Positions 29,205 to 37,612 of a DNA stretch of 64,000 nt are shown here, piece after piece. Position 1 is the first letter of the stretch. Every line of letters begins with the position of its first letter. A program made the position numbers and the translations under genes. The notes beneath the pieces are model-generated. The model saw only the letters and a list, made by a program, of their open reading frames with translations, made no database searches and was not told the origin of the DNA. The stretch lies in assembly GCF_024609765.1 (NCBI RefSeq), contig NZ_JANFDG010000018.1, positions 52,936 through 116,935 on the forward strand, in the 5' to 3' direction. Source of the DNA: Shinella pollutisoli. GTDB taxonomy: Bacteria > Pseudomonadota > Alphaproteobacteria > Rhizobiales > Rhizobiaceae.

Positions 29205-30176
29205 TTACTGGCGGAAGAGCTGAAGGATGTTCTCGGCGCTCGAGTTGGCGATCGAGAGCGACTGGATGCCGAGCTGCTGCTGGGTCTGCAGCGCCTTGAG
29301 GCGGGTCGATTCCTCGTTCATGTCGGCGTCCACGAGGCGGCCGATGCCCTTGTCGATCACGTCGTTGAGGGTCGCGACGAAGCTTTCCTGCATCTCGATC
29401 CGCTTGGTGATCGCGCCGAGCGTGGAGGCGGCGTTGGTGAGCTGCTTGGTGAGGTTGTCGACGACGCTGATCATGTCGTCGAGCGCCTCGTAGGTCGTGC
29501 TGCCGTCGATCACGATCTCGGTGCTGGAGGCCGGCGCGGTCGATCCGGGCGCCACGATGAGGTGGTAGTAGCGCGGCGTGGCCGTCGGCGTCTCCTGGAG
29601 CAGGTCGGCGTCGATGGCTTTCGTGAGATAGCCGCGGCTCGGATCCTTGATGTCGACCAGGACGGAATTCGCGGTGTTGAAGTCGAGCGTGGCGACCGAG
29701 ACGTTGCCGTTGGCGCTGCGCACGAAGGAGGCGACCACGGACTTGGTGCCGAGCGGCGAGAGGTTCGAGTTGTAGAGCCAGTTCTCGCCCGAGAACGAGG
29801 CCGACTGGGCGGCCGAGAGAAGCTGGCTCTTGAGCTCCCGGAGCTCGTCGTTGATCTTGGTCTTGTCGACGCCCGGCTCGCGGGCCGCCACCAGCTTGGC
29901 CTTGATCTCGCTCATCACGTCGATGACGTTCTCGAGCGCGGTATAGGCCGTGTCCACCTTGGCCGCGCCGAGGCCGAGCGCATCGGCGACGGTGGAGAGC
30001 GCGCGGTTGTCGGAGCGCATGGTGGTGGCGATCGACCAGTAGGCGGCGTTGTCGGCGGCGGTTTCGACGCGCATGCCGGACGACACGCGCGCCTGCGTGG
30101 TTTCCAGCCCGTTATCGATGGCACGAAGTGTCTGGAGCGCCGCCATCGCGGCGGCGTTGGTCAGGATGCTGGTCAT
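29205..30176 (-). CDS. Flagellin, short divergent paralogue
   Basis: 323 residues, filament subunit. N-terminal MTSILTNAAAMAALQTLRAI with SSGMRVETAADNAAYWSIAT and C-terminal RLKALQTQQQLGIQSLSIAN then SSAENILQLFRQ are the conserved flagellin D0/D1 ends. The central variable domain is about 80 residues shorter than in the two larger flagellins here. By position (motB side of the cluster) it corresponds to the last flagellin gene of the S. meliloti array. It has its own flagellin-type promoter motif and two exact CtrA-like boxes upstream. Confidence 0.93.
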   Translation of the reverse strand: MTSILTNAAAMAALQTLRAIDNGLETTQARVSSGMRVETAADNAAYWSIATTMRSDNRALSTVADALGLGAAKVDTAYTALENVIDVMSEIKAKLVAAREPGVDKTKINDELRELKSQLLSAAQSASFSGENWLYNSNLSPLGTKSVVASFVRSANGNVSVATLDFNTANSVLVDIKDPSRGYLTKAIDADLLQETPTATPRYYHLIVAPGSTAPASSTEIVIDGSTTYEALDDMISVVDNLTKQLTNAASTLGAITKRIEMQESFVATLNDVIDKGIGRLVDADMNEESTRLKALQTQQQLGIQSLSIANSSAENILQLFRQ

Positions 30177-30240
30177 TGGCAATGGCCTTGATGGACGTGT
30201 CGAGGGCATGCCGGAGTGGAGAGACCGGTAACGACGGAGC

Positions 30241-30253
30241 GGCGTCATGCGCC
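30241..30253 (-). promoter_or_regulatory. Flagellin-type promoter motif, short flagellin
   Basis: Minus strand GGCGCATGACGCC, a variant of the GGCATGATGCC element, 65 bp before the start codon; followed, as in flaA and icpA, by a CCG-TTACCGG-type stretch. Confidence 0.45.
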
Positions 30254-30292
30254 TGGTGCCGCTCGTTTGCCCTGGGCACCAGACCATCGTTC

Positions 30293-30307
30293 TTAACAAT
30301 TGGTTAA
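30293..30307. promoter_or_regulatory. CtrA-like box 1, short flagellin
   Basis: Exact TTAA-CAATTGG-TTAA, about 117 bp before the start codon and 40-50 bp upstream of the promoter motif, a position suited to activation. Confidence 0.6.
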
Positions 30308-30317
30308 GGCCGAATGG

Positions 30318-30333
30318 TTAACAAATGGTTAAC
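30318..30333. promoter_or_regulatory. CtrA-like box 2, short flagellin
   Basis: Exact TTAA-CAAATGG-TTAAC, 25 bp from box 1 start to start, so the two boxes sit on nearly the same DNA face only if helical repeat is about 12.5; otherwise they may be alternative sites. Confidence 0.6.
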
Positions 30334-30427
30334 GCCGTCGGCGGCTCGTCAACAAATGTGAAGAAATCGCAAAGATCCGATGGCCAGATCTGGCCGTTCC
30401 GCCGGACCGGGCCGGCGAAAACGCGAA

Positions 30428-30455
30428 AGCCGCCGTCCCATGCGGAACGGCGGCT
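30428..30455 (-). terminator. Intrinsic-type terminator of middle flagellin gene
   Basis: AGCCGCCGT/ACGGCGGCT perfect 9-bp stem followed on the minus strand by TTTCGCGTTTTC, about 50 bp beyond the stop. Confidence 0.65.
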
Positions 30456-30506
30456 CTGTTGCCGGACGGAGGAAAGCGGGCGCCGGGCGCCCGCCCCGCC
30501 TGTCGA

Positions 30507-31721
30507 TTAACGGAAGAGCGACAGGATGTTTTCCGAGGACGAATTGGCGATCGACAGCGACTGGATGGCGAGCTGCTGCTGGGTCTGCAGGGCCTTCAGG
30601 CGGGTCGATTCCTCGTTGAGGTCGGCATCCACGAGGCGGCCGACGCCCTTGTCGATGGCCGAACTCAGGTTCGAGACGAACTCGTCCTGCAGGTCGATGC
30701 GCATGCCGATCGAGCCGAGGTCGGCGGCCGCACTGGTCATGTCGCTCAGCGCCTTGTCGACGCCGGAGATCAGCGCGTCGAGCTGCGTGTTCGTCAGGCC
30801 GACGATGTTGATGTTGGCGACGGAGGTCGGCGCGGCGACGTTGGCGGCCGGAGCGGCAGTCGTGTCGACGCCGTAGTAGACGCCGCCCTCGTCGTGCAGG
30901 GCCTCCTGGCCCGTGCCCGTCACGTCCGTCGCACGAACCCAGGTGTCGGTGTTGACCTGCACGAAGAACTGGCCGGCCGTCACCTGGCCCGCCGTCGCGG
31001 TGGCTTCGGCGAGCTGCGTCGTGACGCCGCCGACCGTGTTGGTGGTGAAGTTCGCGCCGGCGGCGATCAGCTCGTCGATCGAGTAGGCCGCGACCGTCTG
31101 CTGGGAGGTCACGCCGTCGGTGTTGACCGCAACCGTGATGCTCTTCTGCGAGACGTTGTAGACCTTGTCGAGGATGCCGGTGTTGCCGACGGTGTCGAAC
31201 AGGACGTTGCCGGTGTCGAGCGTGTAGTTGATCTTCTTGACCGAGACCGAGCCGCTGTCGCTGCGGACGAAGGAGCCGACGACGGACTTGTCGACCGAGC
31301 CGCCGCTGAGGTCGGCCTGCAGCCAGTTCTCGCCGGAGAAGGAGGCGGCCTGGGCTATGCTCGTCAGCTGGTCCTTGAGCTGGTTGATTTCTTCCTGGAT
31401 CTTGTTCTTGTCGACGCCGTCTTCCGTGGCGGCGACGAGCTTGGCCTTGATCTCCTTGACCACCTCGATCGCGGAATTCATACCGGCATAGGCGGTGTCG
31501 ACCTTGGCGGCACCGAGGCCGAGGGCGTCCTGGACGGCGGAAAGCGCCATGTTGTCGGAGCGCATCGTGGTGGCGATCGACCAGTAGGCGGCGTTGTCGG
31601 CGGCGCTACCGACGCGCAGGCCCGAGGAAACGTGCGCCTGGGTCTCTTCGAGGTTGGAGCCGATGGAGCGCAGGGTCTGAAGGGCGGCCATGGCCGCAAC
31701 GTTGGTGAGAATGCTCGTCAT
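30507..31721 (-). CDS. Flagellin, 404 aa, near-copy of FlaA
   Basis: Filament subunit. From about residue 46 to the end it is almost identical to the flagellin at 32046-33260 (same length, scattered substitutions such as GSVDKS for GAVTKS). Its first 45 residues (MTSILTNVAAMAALQTLRSI, AHVSSGLRVGSAADNA) carry features shared with the short flagellin (AAMAALQTLR, SAADNA-like). This patchwork suggests gene conversion. Own promoter motif at 31787-31797 and own terminator, so monocistronic. Corresponds by position to flaB or flaD of S. meliloti. Confidence 0.94.
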   Translation of the reverse strand: MTSILTNVAAMAALQTLRSIGSNLEETQAHVSSGLRVGSAADNAAYWSIATTMRSDNMALSAVQDALGLGAAKVDTAYAGMNSAIEVVKEIKAKLVAATEDGVDKNKIQEEINQLKDQLTSIAQAASFSGENWLQADLSGGSVDKSVVGSFVRSDSGSVSVKKINYTLDTGNVLFDTVGNTGILDKVYNVSQKSITVAVNTDGVTSQQTVAAYSIDELIAAGANFTTNTVGGVTTQLAEATATAGQVTAGQFFVQVNTDTWVRATDVTGTGQEALHDEGGVYYGVDTTAAPAANVAAPTSVANINIVGLTNTQLDALISGVDKALSDMTSAAADLGSIGMRIDLQDEFVSNLSSAIDKGVGRLVDADLNEESTRLKALQTQQQLAIQSLSIANSSSENILSLFR

Positions 31722-31786
31722 TTATTGGGTGCCCCTTGATGGCTGATAGTGAAGGGACATTCCGGTCACACCGGGGAACAGCAGTC

Positions 31787-31797
31787 AGCATCATGCC
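31787..31797 (-). promoter_or_regulatory. Flagellin-type promoter motif, middle flagellin
   Basis: Minus strand GGCATGATGCT, 66 bp before the start codon; ten of eleven bases as in flaA and icpA. Confidence 0.6.
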
Positions 31798-31863
31798 TGC
31801 TAAACCACTGATTCCTCAGGGGTTAGCCCGCCGCTTCGATGGCTTTAGCTAACGCGATCATGG

Positions 31864-31878
31864 TTAACGAACTGCTAA
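31864..31878. promoter_or_regulatory. Imperfect CtrA-like box, middle flagellin
   Basis: TTAA-CGAACTG-CTAA, one mismatch to TTAA-N7-TTAA, about 75 bp upstream of the promoter motif, similar geometry to the short flagellin gene. Confidence 0.4.
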
Positions 31879-31964
31879 ACGGCGTTGGAAATTTCGCAGG
31901 CCGCATGTTTTCGGCCGGGCCTCGCGCGCCCGTGCGTGCCGCAGAAGCATTAAGAAAACGATAA

Positions 31965-31989
31965 AGCCGCGCCCTTGCGGGGCGCGGCT
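31965..31989 (-). terminator. Intrinsic-type terminator of flaA
   Basis: AGCCGCGCCC/GGGCGCGGCT perfect 10-bp stem, loop TTGCG, followed on the minus strand by TTTATCGTTTTCTTAA; 57 bp beyond the stop codon. Confidence 0.75.
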
Positions 31990-32045
31990 CGTAGAGGCCG
32001 GGCGTACGGTCAGCCCCCGTCCGCCCGGATTTCTGCCGATCCGGA

Positions 32046-33260
32046 TTAGCGGAAGAGCGACAGAATGTTCTGCGACGAGGAGTTGGCGATCGACAGCGAC
32101 TGGATGGCGAGCTGCTGCTGGGTCTGCAGGGCCTTCAGGCGGGTCGATTCCTCGTTGAGGTCGGCATCCACGAGGCGGCCGACGCCCTTGTCGATGGCCG
32201 AACTCAGGTTCGAGACGAACTCGTCCTGCAGGTCGATGCGCATGCCGATCGAGCCGAGGTCGGCGGCCGCACTGGTCATGTCGCTCAGCGCCTTGTCGAC
32301 GCCGGAGATCAGCGCGTCGAGCTGCGTGTTCGTCAGGCCGACGATGTTGATGTTGGCGATGGAGGTCGGCGCGGCGACGTTGGCGGCCGGAGCGGCAGCC
32401 GTGTCGACGCCGTAGTAGACGCCGCCCTCGTTGTGCAGGGCTTCCTGGCCCGTGCCCGTCACGTCCGCCGCACGAACCCAGGTGTCGGCGTTGACCTGCA
32501 CGAAGAACTGGCCGGCGGTCACCTGGCCCTGCGTCGCGGTGGCTTCGGCAAGCTGCGTCGTCACGCCACCGGTGGTGTTGGTGGTGAAGTTCGCGCCGGC
32601 GGCGATCAGCTCGTCGATCGAGTAGGCCGCGACCGTCTGCTGGGAGGTCACGCCGTCGGTGTTGACCGCAACCGTGATGCTCTTCTGCGAGACGTTGTAG
32701 ACCTTGTCGAGGATGCCGGTGTTGCCGACGGTGTCGAACAGGACGCTGCCGGTGTCGAGCGAGTAGTTGACCTTCTTGACCGAGACCGCACCGTCTTCGC
32801 TGCGGACGAAGGAGGCGACGACCGACTTGGTGACGGCACCGCCGCTGAGGTCGGCCTGCAGCCAGTTCTCACCGGAGAAGGAGGCGGCCTGGGCGATGCC
32901 CGTCAGCTGGTCCTTGAGCTGGTTGATTTCTTCCTGGATCTTGTTCCTGTCGACGCCGTCTTCCGTGGCGGCGACGAGCTTGGCCTTGATCTCCTTGACC
33001 ACCTCGATCGCGGAATTCATACCGGCATAGGCGGTGTCGACCTTGGCGGCACCGAGGCCGAGGGCGTCCTGGACGGCGGAAAGCGCCATGTTGTCGGAGC
33101 GCATCGTGGTGGCGATCGACCAGTAGGCGGCGTTGTCGGAGGCGCTGCCGACACGCAGGCCCGACGATACACGCGCCTGCGTGTCGTCCAGATTGGTGCC
33201 GATGGAGCGCAGGGTGGCGAGAGCGGCCTGGGCTGCGTTGTTCGTGAGAATGCTCGTCAT
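32046..33260 (-). CDS. flaA: Flagellin FlaA-type, 404 aa, fliP-proximal
   Basis: Filament subunit. ATG 33260 gives MTSILTNNAAQAALATLRS, with SSGLRVGSASDNAAYWSIAT and the C-terminal RLKALQTQQQLAIQSLSIAN then SSSQNILSLFR. A reading from 33527 adds 89 unsupported residues through the promoter. The position next to fliP matches flaA, the principal flagellin of S. meliloti. Flagellin-type promoter motif at 33334-33344 and strong terminator. Nearly identical to the gene at 30507-31721 over about 360 codons. Confidence 0.94.
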   Translation of the reverse strand: MTSILTNNAAQAALATLRSIGTNLDDTQARVSSGLRVGSASDNAAYWSIATTMRSDNMALSAVQDALGLGAAKVDTAYAGMNSAIEVVKEIKAKLVAATEDGVDRNKIQEEINQLKDQLTGIAQAASFSGENWLQADLSGGAVTKSVVASFVRSEDGAVSVKKVNYSLDTGSVLFDTVGNTGILDKVYNVSQKSITVAVNTDGVTSQQTVAAYSIDELIAAGANFTTNTTGGVTTQLAEATATQGQVTAGQFFVQVNADTWVRAADVTGTGQEALHNEGGVYYGVDTAAAPAANVAAPTSIANINIVGLTNTQLDALISGVDKALSDMTSAAADLGSIGMRIDLQDEFVSNLSSAIDKGVGRLVDADLNEESTRLKALQTQQQLAIQSLSIANSSSQNILSLFR

Positions 33261-33333
33261 GCTCGTTGTCCCTTTGAACGAAAAACTGGTGGGGGACATA
33301 CCGGACTGAAAACTTAACCGGTCACGGCGGTTC

Positions 33334-33344
33334 GGCATCATGCC
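33334..33344 (-). promoter_or_regulatory. Flagellin-type promoter motif, flaA
   Basis: Minus strand TTGGCATGATGCCGAACCG, core GGCATGATGCC, 74 bp before ATG. GCCGAA resembles part of a sigma-28 -10 (GCCGATAA), although rhizobia are not known to carry FliA. Confidence 0.6.
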
Positions 33345-33495
33345 AACTCGGTTTCCCTGTCTGCCAGGGGGATACCAAACCCGTCGCGTGAGGAGAAATT
33401 CGCAGCCATTCCTTGCCAACTGCTTAAACGGGAATCGCGCATTCGAGGAACGCGCGAACATGGTTAACAGATGGTGTAGAAGAGCGGGCCGCCGG

Positions 33496-34233
33496 TCAGG
33501 CGAAGGAGCGCACGAGGCTTCCGACAAGCAGGTTCCAGCCGTCGATCAGCACGAAGAACAGGATCTTGAACGGCAGCGAGATCGAGGTCGGCGGCAGCAT
33601 CATCATGCCCATGGCCATGGTGATGGTGGCGACGATGAGGTCGATGACGAGGAAGGGCAGCACGACGAGGAAGCCGATCTCGAAGCCGCGGCGGATCTCC
33701 GAGATCATGAAGGCCGGGACGACGACGCGCAGGTCGACGACGTTGTCGGTGACGACCGTCTGGCCCCGCTCCTCCGCCAGCGAGATGAAGAGCTCGATGT
33801 CCTTGTCGCGGGTGTTCGCCGTCATGAAGGCGCGGAAGGGCTCGGCGATGCGCCGGGCCGCCTCCGTCTCGTCGATCTGGTTGTCCATCAGCGGCGCGAC
33901 GCCGTCCTGCCAGGCTTTGTCGAAGGTCGGCGCCATGACGTAGAAGGTCATGAAGAGGGCGAGCGAGACCAGGATCATGTTGGAGGGCGTGGTGGCGAGC
34001 CCCATCCCCGAGCGCAGGATCGCGAAGGCGATGACGAAGCGCGGGAAGCTCGTGACCATGATCAGGATGCCGGGCGCGACCGACAGGACGGTCAGCAGGC
34101 CGAAGGTGCGGATGATCCAGGACGCTACGGACCCGTCGACGGGCGTGTTGAAGAGATCGCCCGGCAGTTGCTGGGCGGCGGCCACACCGGTCATCGCCAT
34201 CATGGCGACGAAGGTCAGGAAGGCTCGAATCAT
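33496..34233 (-). CDS. fliP: Flagellar export apparatus protein FliP
   Basis: 245 residues with cleavable signal (IRAFLTFVAMMAMTGVAAAQ) and the FliP signatures: TSFPRFVIAFAILRSGMGLA, TPSNMILVSLALFMTFYVMA and FMISEIRRGFEIGFLVVLPF. Membrane core of the export gate. Last gene of the flgB-to-fliP operon, coupled to fliL by a four-base overlap. Confidence 0.95.
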   Translation of the reverse strand: MIRAFLTFVAMMAMTGVAAAQQLPGDLFNTPVDGSVASWIIRTFGLLTVLSVAPGILIMVTSFPRFVIAFAILRSGMGLATTPSNMILVSLALFMTFYVMAPTFDKAWQDGVAPLMDNQIDETEAARRIAEPFRAFMTANTRDKDIELFISLAEERGQTVVTDNVVDLRVVVPAFMISEIRRGFEIGFLVVLPFLVIDLIVATITMAMGMMMLPPTSISLPFKILFFVLIDGWNLLVGSLVRSFA

Positions 34234-34751
34234 TCGATCACAAAGGTCCGGAACATGACGTTGGTTACGCGCCCTTCCGACCTGAGGTCAACCCGCTCCT
34301 CAAGGTCTTCCCTGAGATATTGGAAGCCGCGCGGACCCTGCACCTGCTGCAGCGAGACCGTGCGCATGTAGGCGAGGATGTCCTGATGGATCTCCTCGGC
34401 GAGCACCACGTCCGGCGGCCCATTGAACATCAGCGCGACCTCGAGGCGCACGCGGTTCTCCGACGGATAGGCGAGGTTGCTGGTGATCGGGTCGAGCAGG
34501 ACGACGCCGTTCGCCTCGGTCGAGATGTGCGGGATGCCGCCGTCCTCGCCCTCCTTGGCCGCCCCGCCGTGGCCGTCCGCCGCCGGCTGGGCGGCGGTTT
34601 CCTCGGCAGGCTTCTCGGCGGGCGGCGGCGCCAGCATGGTGCCGACCAGCCAGCCGCCGCCGCCGGCCGCGAGCGTCAGCCCGGCCACGATCCCGACGAG
34701 GATCAGGGGCGACTGTTTCTTCTCCGCGACGTTCTGCTCTTCGTCCGCCAT
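34230..34751 (-). CDS. fliL: Flagellar basal-body-associated protein FliL
   Basis: 173 residues: cytoplasmic start MADEEQNVAEKKQSP, one membrane segment LILVGIVAGLTLAAGGGGWL, Ala/Pro linker, and a periplasmic domain ending LREDLEERVDLRSEGRVTNV MFRTFVIE, the typical FliL end. Stabilises stators. Start 34751 chosen over 34817 because the longer form places hydrophilic sequence before the normal N-terminus. A second FliL-like gene is at 12510-13034. Confidence 0.92.
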   Translation of the reverse strand: MADEEQNVAEKKQSPLILVGIVAGLTLAAGGGGWLVGTMLAPPPAEKPAEETAAQPAADGHGGAAKEGEDGGIPHISTEANGVVLLDPITSNLAYPSENRVRLEVALMFNGPPDVVLAEEIHQDILAYMRTVSLQQVQGPRGFQYLREDLEERVDLRSEGRVTNVMFRTFVIE

Positions 34752-34777
34752 GTCCCGTGTTCCCGCTATGCCCGTCG

Positions 34778-35476
34778 TCAGATCGGCGAAAAGAGGTCGA
34801 CGACCTGCTGGCCCCACGGCGGCTGCTGGACCTCGGTCAGGCGGCCGCGGCCGCCGTAGGAGATGCGCGCCTCGGCGATGCGCTCGTAGGAGATCATGTT
34901 GTTGGCGTCGACGTCCTGCGGCCGCACGATGCCGGCGACGTTGAGGATGCGCAGCTCGTGGTTCACGCGCACCTCCTGCGAGCCGCTGATCAGCAGGTTG
35001 CCGTTCTCGATGACGCCGGTGACGACCGCCGCGACCAGGAGGTTCAGCTTCTCCGACCGCTCCGTCGAGCCGTCGCCCTTCGTGCTGGTGGACGAGCCGT
35101 AGGTGAGGTCGCCTTCCGAATCCGCGCCGAAGGCGCCGATGCCGAAGTTCATGCCGCTCTTGTTGGCGCGCGAGCGGTCGGTCTTGTTGTCGAAGCTCGC
35201 CTTGTCGTTGACTCGGATGTCCACGGTCAGGATGTCGCCGACCTTGAAGGCGCGCGAATCCTTGAACAGCGCGGCCTGCTGGTCGCTCCAGATCGAGTAG
35301 CCCGCGGCCGCGGTGCGCGGCTGCTTGGGATAGCTCGCCATCTGCGGCGTCTCGGCATAGTTGAGGCCGCTGCCGATCGGACTCATCGCCGGCGCGCGGC
35401 CGACCTCGTTCAGCGCCTGGCTGGCGCAGCCCGACAGGGCAAGGCTGACGGCAAGAGCGGAAGCGATCTTCTTCAT
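34778..35476 (-). CDS. flgH: Flagellar L-ring lipoprotein FlgH
   Basis: 232 residues. Lipoprotein signal MKKIASALAVSLALSGCAS with lipobox LSGC; mature protein has VGDILTVDIRVNDKASFDNK and GNLLISGSQEVRVNHELRIL, typical of FlgH. Forms the L ring in the outer membrane. ATG 35476 overlaps the motE TGA by four bases; the longer open frame upstream is a high-GC artefact. Confidence 0.95.
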   Translation of the reverse strand: MKKIASALAVSLALSGCASQALNEVGRAPAMSPIGSGLNYAETPQMASYPKQPRTAAAGYSIWSDQQAALFKDSRAFKVGDILTVDIRVNDKASFDNKTDRSRANKSGMNFGIGAFGADSEGDLTYGSSTSTKGDGSTERSEKLNLLVAAVVTGVIENGNLLISGSQEVRVNHELRILNVAGIVRPQDVDANNMISYERIAEARISYGGRGRLTEVQQPPWGQQVVDLFSPI

Positions 35477-35994
35477 GACGGGTCCTTTGACGTGTTCGGA
35501 TCGCCCGCTTTGGCGATGATGCGGGTGAGAAGGGCCGCCTTGTCGGCCGGCATTTCGCCGAGGATGACGCTCGACTGGCGCGGCGGCAGCTTCATGACGA
35601 TGGCAGACGCGATCTCCGGATCGATCTCGGCGAGCTGGCCCGCGGCCGCGTCCGGCTTCATCTTGCGGTAGATCTCGACGAGCCCGGCTTCGGCGGATTT
35701 CAGGAAGGCGTTGCGCCGCTCCAGCCAGTCCTGGTACTCGGCGCGCCGCTTCTCCAGCGTCTGGATGCGCTCGTCCACGTCCTTCTGCAGAGCTTCCAGC
35801 TCCTGCTTCTGCAGGAGATAGCGCTGGTCGCGCGCCGCGTCGGCGATGTTGGTGCAGAACTCGCGGATCTCGTCGGCGGTGGCCTTGGTCGTCGTGATGA
35901 CCGGCCGCTCCTCGGCGAAGGCGCCGGGAATGGCCATCAGCACCAGGCCGGCGGCCGCGAGAGAGAGGCGACGGAGGAGCGGGGCGGAGGTCAT
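35473..35994 (-). CDS. motE: MotE, chaperone of MotC
   Basis: 173 residues. Signal peptide RRLSLAAAGLVLMAIPGAFA, coiled coil (QELEALQKDVDERIQTLEKR), then an MgtE-N/FliG-like domain (LVEIYRKMKPDAAAGQLAEI; IVMKLPPRQSSVILGEMPAD). In S. meliloti MotE is a periplasmic protein that stabilises MotC folding. Located between flgI and flgH with overlapping ends, as in other rhizobia. Confidence 0.9.
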   Translation of the reverse strand: MTSAPLLRRLSLAAAGLVLMAIPGAFAEERPVITTTKATADEIREFCTNIADAARDQRYLLQKQELEALQKDVDERIQTLEKRRAEYQDWLERRNAFLKSAEAGLVEIYRKMKPDAAAGQLAEIDPEIASAIVMKLPPRQSSVILGEMPADKAALLTRIIAKAGDPNTSKDPS

Positions 35995-37106
35995 TGCAGC
36001 ACCAGTTCTGCCTGGAGAGCACCGGCCGTCTTGATGCTCTGGAGGATGGAGATGATCCCGTCGGGCTTGATGCCGATGCTGTTCAGCCCCGAGACCAGCG
36101 AGCGCAGGCTGGAGCCGTCGAGGATGGCGACCTGTCCGCCGTCCTGCTGGGCGACGATGTCGGTGTTCGGCTCGATCGCCGTCACGCCGTCGGAGAAGGG
36201 TTCCGGCTGGACGACCTTCGGCATCTCGTTCACCTGCACCGTCAGCGTGCCGTAGCTCACGGCGACCGGGGAGATGCGCACGTCCTGGCCGATGACGATG
36301 GTGCCGGTGCGCTCGTTGACGACGACGCGGGCCGGCGCGTCGGTCTCGATGACCAGGTTCTCGATATCGGCCATCAGCCGGGCGAGGTCGGCCGTCTTCG
36401 GCTTGGCGACATAGACCGCCTGCGAATCGCGCGTCTCGGCGATCGGCGCGCCGTACTGGGCGGCCGCATAGCGGTTGATCGCATCCGCCATGCCCACGGC
36501 GGTCGAGAAGTCGGGGTTGCGCAGCTGCAGCACGAGGTCGGAGGCATCCTTGAAGCGCGAGGGCAGCTCGCGCTCGATGATCGCGCCGTTCGGCACGCGG
36601 CCGGCCGTCGTGACGCCCTGCTGGACGCTCGCCGCATCGCCCGAGGCGTTGAAGCCGGTGACGACGACGGAGCCCTGCGCCACCGCATAGATCTGGCCGT
36701 CGGCGCCCGACAGCGAGGTCATGACGAGCGTGCCGCCGCGCAGCGAGGTGGCGTCACCGAGCGAGCCAACGGTGACGTCGATCCGGCTGCCGGGGCTGGC
36801 GAAGGGCGGCAGCGTCGCGGTGACGAGCACGGCGGCGATGTTCTTCGCACGCGACTGGGTGCCCTGCGTCGAGATGCCGAGGTTCTGCAGCATGGCGCGC
36901 ATCGACTGCTCGGTGAAGGGCGAGGAGCGCAGGCTGTCGCCCGTTCCCTGCAGGCCGACGACGAGGCCGTAGCCGATGAGCTGGTTGTCGCGGCCGGCCT
37001 GGAGCGAGGCGACGTCCTTGATGCGAGCCGCCGGCAGCGCCGGCCCCGCGGCCATCATCAGGCAGGCGACGAGCGCGAGCGCGCGCGGTAGGAGGTTTCG
37101 CATCAT
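35991..37106 (-). CDS. flgI: Flagellar P-ring protein FlgI
   Basis: 371 residues with signal peptide (LLPRALALVACLMMAAGPAL) and signatures RIKDVASLQAGRDNQLIGYG, LVVGLQGTGDSLRSSPFTEQ and VVVNERTGTIVIGQDVRISP. Forms the P ring in peptidoglycan. Overlaps flgA and motE by four bases each. Confidence 0.95.
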   Translation of the reverse strand: MMRNLLPRALALVACLMMAAGPALPAARIKDVASLQAGRDNQLIGYGLVVGLQGTGDSLRSSPFTEQSMRAMLQNLGISTQGTQSRAKNIAAVLVTATLPPFASPGSRIDVTVGSLGDATSLRGGTLVMTSLSGADGQIYAVAQGSVVVTGFNASGDAASVQQGVTTAGRVPNGAIIERELPSRFKDASDLVLQLRNPDFSTAVGMADAINRYAAAQYGAPIAETRDSQAVYVAKPKTADLARLMADIENLVIETDAPARVVVNERTGTIVIGQDVRISPVAVSYGTLTVQVNEMPKVVQPEPFSDGVTAIEPNTDIVAQQDGGQVAILDGSSLRSLVSGLNSIGIKPDGIISILQSIKTAGALQAELVLQ

Positions 37107-37582
37107 TTCGCCACCACGTGCACGGTTCCGTCGGCCATGACCGTGCCGGAGACGATCACGCCCGAATCCTTGTTGCGGACCTTGATGAGCTCGCCGACCG
37201 CGGCATCCTGGAGGGGCGTGCCAGCGGCGCGGATGACGAGCACGCCGTTATCGAAGACGAGCTGGACCGTCGAGCCGCGGGAGACGGCGAAGGGTTCGCG
37301 CAGCACCGAGACGAGGATGACCCGTCCCGGCAGGAGCGTCTTCCTGGTGACGAGGCCCGTGACGGCGGAGATCCGTTCGGCGTAGCCCTTGACGAGGTTG
37401 GGGTTCGTGACCTCGACCTCCTCGAGCTGGCCCGGCTGCAGCTCCTCGCCGGGATAGATGATCCGCTTCGGCACCACGGCCATCCTGATATCGGCGAGCG
37501 CCGAACCGGCCGCAAGCAGGCCGGCGAGCGCCGCGAGGACGGCAGGCATCGGGCGAAGGGCTGTGATCAGGCGAAACATCAT
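37103..37582 (-). CDS. flgA: P-ring assembly chaperone FlgA
   Basis: 159 residues. Signal peptide ending AAGSALA, then a SAF-like domain (VPKRIIYPGEELQPGQLEEV; RKTLLPGRVI) and C-terminal LIKVRNKDSGVIVSGTVMAD GTVHVVAK, the FlgA signature. Helps FlgI polymerise. 30 bp after flgG. Confidence 0.92.
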   Translation of the reverse strand: MMFRLITALRPMPAVLAALAGLLAAGSALADIRMAVVPKRIIYPGEELQPGQLEEVEVTNPNLVKGYAERISAVTGLVTRKTLLPGRVILVSVLREPFAVSRGSTVQLVFDNGVLVIRAAGTPLQDAAVGELIKVRNKDSGVIVSGTVMADGTVHVVAK

Positions 37583-37612
37583 GTTCCCCGCATGTCCGGA
37601 GGGTTGGTCGGG

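Larger units (their letters stand above)
30177..30506. other. 330-bp spacer between flagellin genes
   Basis: Holds the short-flagellin promoter motif (30241-30253), two CtrA-like boxes (30293-30307, 30318-30333) and the terminator of the middle flagellin gene (30428-30455). No ORF is credible. Confidence 0.6.
31722..32045. other. 324-bp spacer between the two large flagellin genes
   Basis: Contains the promoter motif of the middle flagellin (31787-31797), a one-mismatch CtrA-like box (31864-31878) and the flaA terminator (31965-31989). No ORF supported. Confidence 0.6.
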
